A DNA stretch of 19,314 bases from Candidatus Dadabacteria bacterium (GTDB taxonomy: Bacteria; Desulfobacterota_D; UBA1144; Nemesobacterales; UBA2774): positions 1-19,314 of the forward strand of contig DAOVUC010000004.1 in assembly GCA_030632765.1 (NCBI GenBank), written 5' to 3'. Positions within the stretch are counted from its first letter, which is position 1. The number at the start of each line of letters is the position of its first letter. The position numbers were made by a program, and so were the translations under genes. Under the pieces are notes generated by a model. That model did not search any database and was not told the origin of the DNA. It saw only the letters and a list, made by a program, of their open reading frames with translations. Below, in pieces: positions 1 to 8,009 of this stretch.

Positions 1-543
1 AACAGTGTCCCCTGCCCCCCAAACATTGGATGGTCTGACGACTGTTGTCTCAAACCCTTTGTCGTTATTGTATTGTAAAACAAGCTTCTCTGCTTGTGTT
101 TTTGAGGCGTTATAATTGTCTGTGTGTTTTTCTGTATAAGGATACGTCTCATCAATATCTATAAGCTTATGAATATTCCAGAAATCAGACTTCCACACCA
201 CAGTCGACGAGCTCATATATACAAACCTTTTCATACCGTGAGCCTTTGAAGACTCTAAGAGCTCCTTGGTGGCGAGAACATTATATCTATAGAAATTGTC
301 GGCTTCCCCCCAGTCGGTAACAAGAGCCGCAAGGTGGAATATAACATCGCCGCCGTCCGGAAGATTCCTTAAAGCCTCCAGATCTCCCAAATCCCCATGG
401 AAGAGCTCTACTCCAAGTTCCTTTAGTCGGGAAACATTACTGGTTTTTCTCACAAGGCATCTTACCTTGTGACCCTTCGCAACTAGGGTCTCTACGAGTT
501 TCCCTCCGATAAATCCTGTCCCTCCTGTAACGATAGCTTTCAT
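1..543 (-). CDS. NAD-dependent epimerase/dehydratase, extended SDR family (partial, C-terminus outside window)
   Basis: The 181 visible residues are the N-terminal part of an extended short-chain dehydrogenase. The nucleotide-binding loop GGTGFIG is at residues 7-13. An acidic stretch (HGDLGDL, 49-55) follows the second Rossmann strand, and HLAAL lies at 70-74. The catalytic serine region is SSS (111-113), and the YxxxK pair is Y144/K148 in YNASK. The family oxidises or reduces sugar nucleotides, dihydroflavonol-like compounds or sterol-like substrates. The exact substrate cannot be read from this part, because specificity sits in the missing C-terminus. The ATG has only a weak AGGA upstream. 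The gene is not obviously co-transcribed with the 57-residue ORF, which has its own terminator in between. The family call is firm; the reaction is unknown. Confidence 0.9.
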   Translation of the reverse strand, partial: MKAIVTGGTGFIGGKLVETLVAKGHKVRCLVRKTSNVSRLKELGVELFHGDLGDLEALRNLPDGGDVIFHLAALVTDWGEADNFYRYNVLATKELLESSKAHGMKRFVYMSSSTVVWKSDFWNIHKLIDIDETYPYTEKHTDNYNASKTQAEKLVLQYNNDKGFETTVVRPSNVWGAGDTV

Positions 544-680
544 ATTTATTAGTATTCCTATCTAATTAGTGAGTAGTTTAATTCCTACTAATATACTCTT
601 AAAGAGGGAATATCGTCAAAGACACGCGCCTTTTTTAGCAGGGGGCTTTCAGATTTGTTCTGAATTATATAGCAAAAAAA

Positions 681-717
681 ACCCCGTTGTTGCATAATTA
701 TTATACAACAACGGGGT
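681..717 (-). terminator. Rho-independent terminator of the 57-residue ORF
   Basis: A perfect 12-bp inverted repeat (ACCCCGTTGTTG at 681-692, CAACAACGGGGT at 706-717) has an inner AT-rich arm that also pairs. On the minus strand the hairpin is followed at once by a run of T (A-tract at 673-680 on the plus strand). It lies 27 bases past the stop of the small ORF, so it terminates that transcript. Confidence 0.9.
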
Positions 718-743
718 CAGGAGGATGGATGATTTTATATTTC

Positions 744-917
744 TTAGTTGCTAGTATTAAGCCAGTTTTCCATCCACTGTTTTGTTTTCTCCGCTTGCTC
801 TTTGGTGGAAGTGGTGGAAATCTCTTTATCATCTAAATAAACTCCCCAGTAAGTTATAGGAATATTTGAATTCTCAAAATTTGAGTTTATCGTATAAGGC
901 TCAATTGTAATTGCCAT
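744..917 (-). CDS. Small hypothetical protein, 57 residues
   Basis: I do not recognise this protein. The longest reading frame begins at 989, but the start at 917 is preferred: AGGAGG precedes its ATG at about 9 bases, while upstream codons lack such a site. The product begins MAITIEPYTI, has no signal peptide or membrane segment, and looks like a small soluble domain with a mixed N-terminal strand region (residues 1-33). A charged C-terminal helix with KEQAEKTKQWMENWL follows. It is monocistronic: a terminator lies just downstream, and the neighbouring decarboxylase is divergent. The strong RBS and terminator argue that it is expressed. Candidate roles (regulator, peptide precursor, inhibitor) are open. 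Confidence 0.65.
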   Translation of the reverse strand: MAITIEPYTINSNFENSNIPITYWGVYLDDKEISTTSTKEQAEKTKQWMENWLNTSN

Positions 918-961
918 ATTTAATTGCCTCCTGTATTTCATATTGCTTACTTCATAATCTA

Positions 962-989
962 AAAATATGCATGAAAAGTATTTTTTCAA
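962..989 (-). promoter_or_regulatory. Possible sigma-70 promoter for the 57-residue ORF
   Basis: On the minus strand TTGAAA (984-989) is followed after 16 bases by TATTTT (962-967), about 45 bases before the ATG at 917. The match is moderate and the region is AT-rich, so chance is possible. Confidence 0.3.
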
Positions 990-1086
990 GTGTGTTATAT
1001 AACTGAAGATATCTGTTTCTATATATTAGGTTATTGAGCAGGTTCCTATTTTGATAAACGTTAAGAATAAAAGAATTGAAACATCA

Positions 1087-1115
1087 TTGACAAGCAGGGT
1101 TAGATAGTAGAAAAT
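1087..1115 (+). promoter_or_regulatory. Possible sigma-70 promoter for the arginine decarboxylase
   Basis: A perfect TTGACA (1087-1092) is followed, after 17 bases, by GAAAAT (1110-1115), which matches the -10 consensus at 4 of 6 positions. It sits 27 bases before the TTG start of pdaD, in the right orientation. The -35 is convincing and the -10 is weak. Confidence 0.4.
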
Positions 1116-1142
1116 CTTTCACCTTATTAACGGAGAAATATA

Positions 1143-1694
1143 TTGCTAATACCAAAAACCGCTTTTGTAACAAAAGGTGTCGGAAGACACAAGGAAAAGC
1201 TAACAAGCTTTGAGATGGCCCTTAGAAATGCTAAGATTGCTAAATTTAACCTTGTAAAGGTGTCGAGCATTTTCCCCCCTGACTGCCAGCTGGTACAGCA
1301 GGCGGCGGGTCTCAAGAATTTGTTTCCGGGACAAATCCTGCATGTTGTTATGAGTGAGAACTCTACCAATGAACCCAATCGCCTTGTTGCGGCCTCCGCA
1401 GGTGTTGCCATTCCAAAAGATTCAAGCCGTCATGGATACATATCCGAGCATCATAGCTTCGGTCAGAAAGAAGCTTTGGCTGGTGATTACGCTGAGGACT
1501 TGGCTGCTTATATGTTAGCTACTACACTTGGAGTTCCCTTTGATCCTGACAAGAGTTACGATGAACAGAAAGACGTATGGAAAATCAGTGACCATATTGT
1601 AAAAACAATAAACATCACTCAAACAGCTGTAGGGGACAAAAAAGGTCTTTGGACTACAGTAGTTGCGGCTGTGGTCTTTGCTACATACCGTTAG
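1143..1694 (+). CDS. pdaD: Pyruvoyl-dependent arginine decarboxylase
   Basis: The enzyme converts arginine to agmatine and CO2, the entry to putrescine and spermidine synthesis, using a covalent pyruvoyl group instead of pyridoxal phosphate. The 183-residue length is right for the family. The proenzyme self-cleavage motif is seen as KVSSIFPP (residues 39-46). By family knowledge, cleavage falls between the two serines (41/42), giving a small beta chain and an alpha chain with N-terminal pyruvoyl. Further conserved blocks are PGQ-hVVMSE (around 63-72), ASAGVAIPK and GYISEHH. The start is TTG at 1143, with GGAG about 7 bases upstream and family-like N-terminal residues (IPKTAFVTKGVG). It is transcribed alone, divergent from the 57-residue ORF and convergent with rfbB. 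Histidine-decarboxylase-like relatives exist, but the overall pattern fits the arginine enzyme. Confidence 0.93.
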   Translation: MLIPKTAFVTKGVGRHKEKLTSFEMALRNAKIAKFNLVKVSSIFPPDCQLVQQAAGLKNLFPGQILHVVMSENSTNEPNRLVAASAGVAIPKDSSRHGYISEHHSFGQKEALAGDYAEDLAAYMLATTLGVPFDPDKSYDEQKDVWKISDHIVKTINITQTAVGDKKGLWTTVVAAVVFATYR

Positions 1695-1740
1695 GGGGGC
1701 ACAGTTAGCTGTAATGCTCTTTGATCCAGTTAATGTATTT

Positions 1741-2760
1741 TTAGCGACCCCTTACACTATTAACCCAGCTCTCATTGGATAGATACCATTTTATAGTTTT
1801 TAGAAGTCCCGTTTCAAACGACTCGCTCGGCATCCATCCGAGTTGGCTGGTTATCTTCTTTGAATCAATCGCGTAGCGCCTATCATGACCGGGACGGTCT
1901 GTCACAAAAGTTATAAGACTTCTTCTGGACTCTCTATTGGATCTCTTCCCCACTATCACGTCCAGGTAATCACATATCATCTCGACAACTTTAATATTCT
2001 CTATTTCATTTCTTCCGCCGATGTTATACGTTTCCCCAATGGTGCCTTTTTTCATGATAGTCCAGACAGCGGTGCAGTGGTCGCGAACATAAAGCCAGTC
2101 CCTTATATTAAGACCGTCTCCGTAAACAGGAAGCGTTTTATCATCTATAGCATTTAAAACCATTAGAGGTATGAGCTTTTCCGGGAATTGAAATGGACCG
2201 TAGTTGTTTGAGCAGTTTGATATAGTAACCGGGAGCTCATAGGTTTTGTGATATGCCCTTACCAGATGATCAGATGACGCTTTTGACGCGGAATAAGGAC
2301 TGTTGGGTTTATAGGAAGTCTCTTCTGTAAAATATCCCTCATCACCTAAGCTGCCAAATACCTCGTCTGTGCTTATATGATGGAATAGACGAATACGCCC
2401 TCCTCTTTCCCTTACGAGCTCCAGAAGGTTATATGTTCCAATGATATTAGTTTGGATAAACTCTTGCGGCCTTACGATAGAGCGGTCAACATGGGACTCG
2501 GCTGCAAAATTGCAGATTGAATCAACCTCATATTTATCGAAGGCGTGTGATAGTGTGTCTTTATCGCTTATATCCGCTTTAATAAATACATAGCGCTGCG
2601 GATATGCATTTTCTATATCACTCAAGCTCTCGGGGTTTGCAGCATGGGTGAGTTTATCCACATTTATAACTCGTCCTTCAAAATCCGATTCCTCAAGCAG
2701 ATATCGTATAAAATTTACCCCTATAAAACCAGCCCCGCCTGTAACTAGTAGATTTTTCAT
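1741..2760 (-). CDS. rfbB: dTDP-glucose 4,6-dehydratase
   Basis: RfbB converts dTDP-glucose to dTDP-4-keto-6-deoxyglucose, the second step of dTDP-L-rhamnose synthesis for surface polysaccharide. The 339-residue protein has the NAD-binding GGAGFIG (8-14) and FAAESHVDRS (85-94). The dehydratase signature STDEVFG (130-136) supplies the catalytic Asp-Glu pair, and YSASK (156-160) the Tyr/Lys pair. A substrate-binding segment with YGPFQFPEKLIPL follows. Length and motifs indicate a functional enzyme. The ATG overlaps the rfbC stop by four bases, showing an original rfbA-rfbC-rfbB operon. Because upstream rfbA and rfbC are wrecked, dTDP-glucose must be supplied from elsewhere if this enzyme is used. 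Confidence 0.96.
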   Translation of the reverse strand: MKNLLVTGGAGFIGVNFIRYLLEESDFEGRVINVDKLTHAANPESLSDIENAYPQRYVFIKADISDKDTLSHAFDKYEVDSICNFAAESHVDRSIVRPQEFIQTNIIGTYNLLELVRERGGRIRLFHHISTDEVFGSLGDEGYFTEETSYKPNSPYSASKASSDHLVRAYHKTYELPVTISNCSNNYGPFQFPEKLIPLMVLNAIDDKTLPVYGDGLNIRDWLYVRDHCTAVWTIMKKGTIGETYNIGGRNEIENIKVVEMICDYLDVIVGKRSNRESRRSLITFVTDRPGHDRRYAIDSKKITSQLGWMPSESFETGLLKTIKWYLSNESWVNSVRGR

Positions 2761-3019
2761 ATTGTATAGACCGGTAATAACTCCTCTGCAATTTGATCAA
2801 GTGCCGGGGACTTAGAGTCTTTCTCGGATACTATTGGGCTGGAAACGGGCCAATCTATCTCAATTATAGGATCTGACCATAAGAGCCCATATTCATCTTC
2901 TGGTGCATATAAGTCAGCACATTTGTAAAGCACATCCGCACCGTTGCTTAAGACACAAAAGCCATGTGCAAATCCCTCGGGGATATAAATTTGGCGTTTA
3001 TTTAAAGGTGACAAATAAG
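2757..3019 (-). pseudogene. rfbC: dTDP-4-dehydrorhamnose 3,5-epimerase, C-terminal remnant
   Basis: About 87 residues of RfbC remain, starting near AYLSPLNKRQIYIPEGF and continuing through HGFCVLSN, YKCADLYAPEDE, IDWP and SEKDSKSP to the natural C-terminus. The family is about 180 residues long. The lost N-terminal half carries the conserved histidine of the active site (the RGLHFQ region), so activity is not expected. A TTG at 3014 could serve as a start, but it has no clear ribosome site. The upstream boundary is fused directly to the first codons of rfbA, in a different frame. The 3' end overlaps rfbB by ATGA. Confidence 0.88.
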
Positions 3020-3052
3020 CCCCGCCCTGCCTGCTAAAATAATTTCTTTCAT
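3002..3052 (-). pseudogene. rfbA: Glucose-1-phosphate thymidylyltransferase, N-terminal remnant fused to rfbC
   Basis: A start codon with AGGA seven bases upstream opens a 16-codon frame reading MKEIILAGRAGLICHL and then stop. The first 11 residues match the invariant RfbA/RmlA start (MKxIILAGGxGTRL), the nucleotide-binding loop. After about codon 11 the sequence becomes that of rfbC in another frame. Some 280 codons of rfbA are therefore missing. The identification rests on a short but highly characteristic motif plus the expected operon position. Confidence 0.75.
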
Positions 3053-3117
3053 TGATTGATCCTGTCTAGTTTGTTTGGATAATATTAACGGGTTATTAAA
3101 TATAAGTTAAATCGTGA

Positions 3118-4773
3118 CTAGTATTTTAGCATTTCTTGGGCGGCATCTATAGTTTTTTGAGTAATATTAAAGCCGCCTATCATTCTCGCAATCTCTATAA
3201 CTCTTTCCTCCCCTTCTAAGCTTTTTATAGTAACTTGTGTTTTGTTATCATCGTGAGTTTTTAGGACGCTAAGGTGGGAGTCGGCAAATTTCGCCACCTG
3301 TGGAAGGTGAGTGATGCATATCACCTGGTAGGACTGAGATAGTTTTCTGATTTTCTGCCCGACTGCCTCCGCAACCGCCCCTCCTACACCAGAGTCTGCT
3401 TCATCAAATATTATTACAGAGCCCCCTTCTACCCTTGCGATTACTTCCTTAAGCACTAGCATAATACGAGACAGCTCACCACCAGAGGCTACTTTTGTAA
3501 GTGGTTTTGGCCTCTCACCCGGGTTAGCTGAGAAAAGAAAAGATATATCATCAATGCCGTTTGATGATACATCCTTATCAGTAAACTCGATATGAAACTG
3601 GCCGCCCTTAATCCCTACCTCTTTTAACTCTTTTTCTAAAATGGCCGTTAATTTCTTTGATGCTCGCTTTCTACTTTTGGATATTTTTTCTGCCAGAACC
3701 AACAATTCTCCCATCATCTTTTGAGATTCGTTTGTGAGTGAATTTACGCGTTCGTCAAAGTGCTCTATATTGCTTAATTCTTTTTGTATTTCATCGCGTT
3801 TTAAGATTATCTGAGCGACACTCTCCCCATATTTTCTCTTTAGATCTCCAATGAGATGAATTCTATCTTCAACAATCTCAAGTCTGCCAGAATCATGAAT
3901 AAGATCAGAATTATAATCCCTTAAGGAAAAAGCGGCTTCCTGTATTTGAAGCATGCCCTTTTCAATTGACTTTCCAATATCAGCGAGTGTGGCGTCTACC
4001 TTTCCTGAGTTTAGGAGATCGTCTGTTAGATTTTGTAGTGAGCCCAAAATAGAGCGTTCATTCTCATAAAGGGTCCCATAAGTGCCTTCAGCCGATAATT
4101 GGAGCTTTTCAGCGTTATTTAGTTTTAACTTTTCCTCTTCAAGCTTTTCTTCTTCTCCTATTTGCAGCTCCGCCTCATTAATTTCACTTAGCTGGTATTT
4201 AAGATAATCCTGTTTCTCTAATTTGTCCTTCTGAGATTGTACAAGATCATCAAGCTCCCTTTTCACTCTTACATAGTTTTGATATAATTCCCTTAAATCG
4301 AAAACTTCAATACTAATCTCTCCAAAATTATCTAATATCTTTATGTGATTTTCTTCTCTTAAAAGACTTTGGTGTTCATGCTGGCTGAATATATCAACAA
4401 AACCACGGGTGATTTTTGATAAGAGGGTTAAGGTTGAGAGGCCTCCATTAATAAATACGCGGCTTCTTGCGTTACGGTAAATCACTCGTTTTATTAGAAG
4501 CTCCCCAGTGGATGTATCAAAGCCGGAGGACTCTAATCTTTCTTTGATCACTTTATCTCCCGAGATATCAAAAAGGGCTTCAATATGAGCTTCTTCTCGG
4601 CCTGATTTTATATTATCTGAGGAGGTTTTGTCGCCTAGTATGATATTGACGGCGTCTACAATTACAGACTTACCGGCGCCCGTTTCCCCAGTTATGATAT
4701 TCAAACCGGGGCTAAGGTTGACAGAAAGGTCTTCGATTATGGTAAAATTTTTAAGTGTGAGTCCTAGGAGCAT
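3118..4773 (-). CDS. recN: DNA repair protein RecN
   Basis: RecN is an SMC-like ATPase that acts early in repair of double-strand breaks, holding DNA ends and supporting recombination with RecA. The 551-residue protein has an N-terminal ATPase half with Walker A GETGAGKS (29-36) and the family motif SQHEHQSLL near 130. A long charged coiled coil fills the middle (about 150-370). The C-terminal half carries the LASGGELSR-type signature (seen as VASGGELSR) and Walker B VIIFDEADSGVGG. The H-motif CITHLPQVAKFADSH follows. The start lies 5 bases after the sigma-factor stop, so it is the last gene of proA - sigma - recN. The family usually has 550-570 residues, so the gene is intact. Confidence 0.96.
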   Translation of the reverse strand: MLLGLTLKNFTIIEDLSVNLSPGLNIITGETGAGKSVIVDAVNIILGDKTSSDNIKSGREEAHIEALFDISGDKVIKERLESSGFDTSTGELLIKRVIYRNARSRVFINGGLSTLTLLSKITRGFVDIFSQHEHQSLLREENHIKILDNFGEISIEVFDLRELYQNYVRVKRELDDLVQSQKDKLEKQDYLKYQLSEINEAELQIGEEEKLEEEKLKLNNAEKLQLSAEGTYGTLYENERSILGSLQNLTDDLLNSGKVDATLADIGKSIEKGMLQIQEAAFSLRDYNSDLIHDSGRLEIVEDRIHLIGDLKRKYGESVAQIILKRDEIQKELSNIEHFDERVNSLTNESQKMMGELLVLAEKISKSRKRASKKLTAILEKELKEVGIKGGQFHIEFTDKDVSSNGIDDISFLFSANPGERPKPLTKVASGGELSRIMLVLKEVIARVEGGSVIIFDEADSGVGGAVAEAVGQKIRKLSQSYQVICITHLPQVAKFADSHLSVLKTHDDNKTQVTIKSLEGEERVIEIARMIGGFNITQKTIDAAQEMLKY

Positions 4774-4778
4774 AGACT

Positions 4779-6122
4779 CTACTCAAGAAAACTTTTTAAT
4801 ATTACACCAACTTCGGAATCTTCAAGTTTCTCTAATGATCTCTTTTCAATTTGTCTTATGCGCTCTCTTGTAAGCTCGAAATATTTACCTATTTCGTCCA
4901 ACGTAAAAGTGGTTTCATAGTCTATTCCAAACCTCATCTTTAGAATCAGTTCCTCCCTTGGGGTCAGAGTAGAGAGAGCATCTTTTATTTTTAATGCCAA
5001 AGTTGCCTTAGCTACAGCATAGTCAGGTATTGTTGAAATATCATCAGGTATAAAATCCAGTAGGGTAGTTTTTTCTCCATCCAAGACTGGGGAGTCCAGC
5101 TGAACTACTTCTTTTGTGGCTTCAAGAACCCTTTTTACACCCTCAACAGATATACCCGTCTCTTTGGAGATTTCCTCTGGAAGGGGTTTTCTCCCTATCT
5201 CTTTATTCATGATTGAGCTAATTCTATGAACTTTAGAAGCTTGCTCTAAGACGTAAACCGGAACACGTATAGTTCTTGTCTGATCCAATAGAGATCTTGA
5301 GATCGCCTGATGAATCCACCAAGAGGCATAGGTTGAAAATTTGTATCCTTTAGTATGATCAAATCTCTCAACAGCCCTCATAAGCCCTACATTGCCTTCC
5401 TGAATGAGGTCCGGAAGGGGGAGTCCACGGCTCATATACCTTTTAGCTATACTTACTACCAATCTCAAATTGGCTTTTATAAATCTTTCTTTAAAACGCC
5501 TGGCTCTTAAAAGATATACTTTAGAAAGTAGACTCGAGCGTCTTATACTCTTTTTAGCAATTTCTTTATCAAGTTTTAAAACACCAGAAATTCCTTTTTT
5601 ATTTCTAGAATAATTTTGGGCTCTACTAATTTTTGTATTCTTTTCAACGTTTGAAATAGTATTTTGAAGAGATTTGCTTAAGCTCTTTTCAAAAATAGAT
5701 TCAATAAACATTTTAGCCTGTGCGGCTTTAGTTTCACACCTTTTTATTTTAGCAGAAACCTCTATTTCTTCCTTGGGAGTAAGAAGAGGCTCTGTACCCA
5801 TCTCTTTAAAATAAACTTGAAGCAATCTGAACTCTTCATCGGGCGTAAACTTGGGCTTATCTTTGTCAGATATGTCTTCCTTAGAAATATTTTCTTTTAG
5901 ATTTACTTCCGTCTCTGAAAGCTCATTTATTATTTTCTGATCGATGTCATCTTGAATAAGGACGTCCTGAGCTAAGGCTTTAGCTTCTTTGGAATAATCC
6001 TCAAAGAAATTCTTTGTAAGGCTATTTGCAGAATTATAGGTCTTCTTTGATCGTTGTTCGACTCTTTGTACAGAGTGTGATGACTGAGTATGTTTCTTTG
6101 ATTTCAATCTTTTCTGTCTCAA
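4779..6122 (-). CDS. RNA polymerase sigma-70 family factor (RpoD/RpoS-like)
   Basis: The protein directs RNA polymerase to -10/-35 promoters. It has region 1.2 (about 97-130, [15 protein letters not shown]). A poorly conserved spacer rich in K and S follows (131-210). Region 2 is at 212-290, with [30 protein letters not shown] (motif pieces at 218-247) and the -10-recognition stretch [12 protein letters not shown]. Region 3 is about 295-370. Region 4 (375-435) contains the helix-turn-helix [19 protein letters not shown]. The basic, low-complexity N-terminus (1-95) lacks a typical region 1.1. The start is TTG at 6122 with AAAGGAGG five bases upstream; the nearer ATG is out of frame. At 447 residues it lies between RpoS-like and primary factors, so its group is undecided. 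It shares an operon with proA upstream and recN downstream. Confidence 0.93.
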   Translation of the reverse strand: MRQKRLKSKKHTQSSHSVQRVEQRSKKTYNSANSLTKNFFEDYSKEAKALAQDVLIQDDIDQKIINELSETEVNLKENISKEDISDKDKPKFTPDEEFRLLQVYFKEMGTEPLLTPKEEIEVSAKIKRCETKAAQAKMFIESIFEKSLSKSLQNTISNVEKNTKISRAQNYSRNKKGISGVLKLDKEIAKKSIRRSSLLSKVYLLRARRFKERFIKANLRLVVSIAKRYMSRGLPLPDLIQEGNVGLMRAVERFDHTKGYKFSTYASWWIHQAISRSLLDQTRTIRVPVYVLEQASKVHRISSIMNKEIGRKPLPEEISKETGISVEGVKRVLEATKEVVQLDSPVLDGEKTTLLDFIPDDISTIPDYAVAKATLALKIKDALSTLTPREELILKMRFGIDYETTFTLDEIGKYFELTRERIRQIEKRSLEKLEDSEVGVILKSFLE

Positions 6123-6145
6123 ACCATCCTCCTTTATAGATGGAT

Positions 6146-7438
6146 TTACTCTCTTATCTGGCCCTCTCCTAGAACGATGAACTTAGTCGTTGTTAATTCT
6201 TCAAGTCCCATGGGTCCAAAAGCATGGAGCTTGGATGTGCTTATCCCAATCTCAGCTCCAAGGCCCAGCTCAAAACCATCGTTAAACCTGGTCGAAGCAT
6301 TGACCATAACAGTGGAAGAATTAACACCATTAATAAAAGCTTGTGAATTAGAATAGTCTTGAGTAATAATGGACTCGGTATGCATGGATCCATATTTCTC
6401 GATATGCATTATCGCATCATTCATATCTTTTACCACTTTTACACTTAAAATAAGTTCTAAATACTCTTCAAACCAGTCGTTTTCTGTAGCTTCAACTACT
6501 TCTGGAACGATTTCTCTGGTTCTCTCGCATCCTCTTAACTCAACACCATTATCAAAAAAGACCTTACTTACGCGAGGCAAGAATGTCTCCGCAATATTTT
6601 CGTGAATAAGCATAGTTTCCATAGAGTTACATACTCCGGGGCGCTGAACTTTCGCGTTTATACAAATGCTTTCCGCCATGTCCTGATCAGCACTCTCATC
6701 TACAAAGACATGACAAACCCCTTTATAGTGTTTAAGAACAGGAATTCTTGAATTCTCAGAGACAAAGCGTATGAGCCCTTCCCCGCCCCTTGGTATTATA
6801 AGATCTATAAACTCCTCGAGTTTGAGCATCTCCAGCACCGCGTCTCTGTCTGTAACCGGAATTATCTGAACTGCGTCCCGAGGGAGTCCGCTTTCTGAAA
6901 GAGCGTCCTGTAGAACTTCTCCGATTGCCATGTTAGATCTTATTGTTTCAGATCCACCTCTTAAGATTACCGCATTGCCTGATTTGAGGCAGAGCCCGGC
7001 AGCATCCGCTGTAACATTGGGTCTTGACTCATATATAATTCCAATAACTCCCAGGGGAATTCTCATCTTGCCTACTTTAAGGCCATTAGGGCGTGTACGC
7101 ATGTGGACAATTTCACCCACGGGATCCATTAAAACCGCTACTTCTTTTAGTCCATTAGCTATTTTTTCCAGGCCAGCGTGTGTAAGTGTAAGCCTGTCGA
7201 TCATGGCGGCGGAGAGGCCTTTTGAGGAAGCTTGTTCCACATCTATTTGGTTTTCGTTAATTATGAAATCAGCCCTTTTTATAAGGCCTACTGCCATTTT
7301 ATAAAGTGCTTCATCTTTTGATCCGGACATTGCTTTTGAAAGCTCCAAAGATGCACCTCTCGCCCTTCTCGCAATATCAGTAATGAGGTTAGATAAATCA
7401 GTGTTCATTTGACTTTTTTTTGCTTTAATTGCAGACAT
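6146..7438 (-). CDS. proA: Gamma-glutamyl phosphate reductase
   Basis: ProA reduces gamma-glutamyl phosphate with NADPH to glutamate semialdehyde, the second step of proline synthesis in the cytoplasm. The 430 residues span the full aldehyde-dehydrogenase-like fold. [20 protein letters not shown] and [14 protein letters not shown] form the cofactor-binding part. The catalytic cysteine lies in [14 protein letters not shown], and the C-terminal [26 protein letters not shown] is the ProA end signature (quoted in parts). The ATG at 7438 has a weak ribosome site. An inner Met at residue 11 is an alternative start. It is the first gene of the unit and lies 23 bases before the sigma gene; no proB is seen nearby. 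Confidence 0.96.
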   Translation of the reverse strand: MSAIKAKKSQMNTDLSNLITDIARRARGASLELSKAMSGSKDEALYKMAVGLIKRADFIINENQIDVEQASSKGLSAAMIDRLTLTHAGLEKIANGLKEVAVLMDPVGEIVHMRTRPNGLKVGKMRIPLGVIGIIYESRPNVTADAAGLCLKSGNAVILRGGSETIRSNMAIGEVLQDALSESGLPRDAVQIIPVTDRDAVLEMLKLEEFIDLIIPRGGEGLIRFVSENSRIPVLKHYKGVCHVFVDESADQDMAESICINAKVQRPGVCNSMETMLIHENIAETFLPRVSKVFFDNGVELRGCERTREIVPEVVEATENDWFEEYLELILSVKVVKDMNDAIMHIEKYGSMHTESIITQDYSNSQAFINGVNSSTVMVNASTRFNDGFELGLGAEIGISTSKLHAFGPMGLEELTTTKFIVLGEGQIRE

Positions 7439-7541
7439 TTAGATCAACTTGAAAACTCACCGCTCCTATTAAGATGATAATACATCTCACAACATAAAGT
7501 CAAGATATTTTTTGTGTTATCAGGTAATTGAGTCAAATTAA

Positions 7542-7975
7542 TTAGATAGCTTGATTTGGACCAATAGGGTTCACATTCCTCCAGTAGCTCTCAGGCTGAG
7601 GATGGACTGCGGGATCGCCATACACTTCGCTGGTCGAGGCCTGGAAGATCTTGATCTTAAGTCTCTTTGCCAGACCCAGCATATTAATTGAACCTGAGAC
7701 GTTAACTTTAATCGTTTAAGGGGGATCAAACTGATAATGAATAGGAGAGGCGGGACATACTAGATTATATATTTCGTCTACTTCAAGATAAAGAGGCTGA
7801 CATATGTCATGTCTTATAACTTCAAAATAAGGGTTGGAAGAAAGATACCTTTGGTGCCTGTAAAGAAATTATCAGCACAAACGACTTCATTTCCTTCATT
7901 TAGAAGCCTCTCGCATAGATGAGAGCCAATAAAACCCACCCCGCCTGTTACTAATATCCACTTTTGTATTAATTT
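7542..7975 (-). pseudogene. uxs: UDP-glucuronate decarboxylase remnant (broken)
   Basis: Pieces of a UDP-xylose-forming decarboxylase can be read across two frames. [20 protein letters not shown] and [13 protein letters not shown] come first. After a shift in frame come [33 protein letters not shown] and IHYQFDPP, then an in-frame TAA where the family has Lys. [39 protein letters not shown] and NVNPIGPN follow. The frame ends at 7542-7544, just where the catalytic YDEGKR segment should begin, so the Tyr/Lys pair and the C-terminal half are absent. No convincing start codon precedes the first strand. At least three lesions (frameshift, stop, truncation) make this a clear pseudogene. It lies directly downstream of cysC. 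Confidence 0.9.
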
Positions 7976-8009
7976 GTTCCCTTAGAATAAAATCTCAGAA
8001 CTAAGTGGA

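Noticed and set aside
1127..1411. 94-residue minus-strand frame over the arginine decarboxylase
   Set aside because: Antisense shadow of pdaD; no ribosome site and no family-like pattern.
1695..1740. Shared terminator between convergent pdaD and rfbB
   Set aside because: Only a weak ACAG/CTGT pairing without T-run was found.
6930..7304. 124-residue plus-strand frame inside proA
   Set aside because: Antisense to strongly conserved proA codons; composition follows from the proA sequence.
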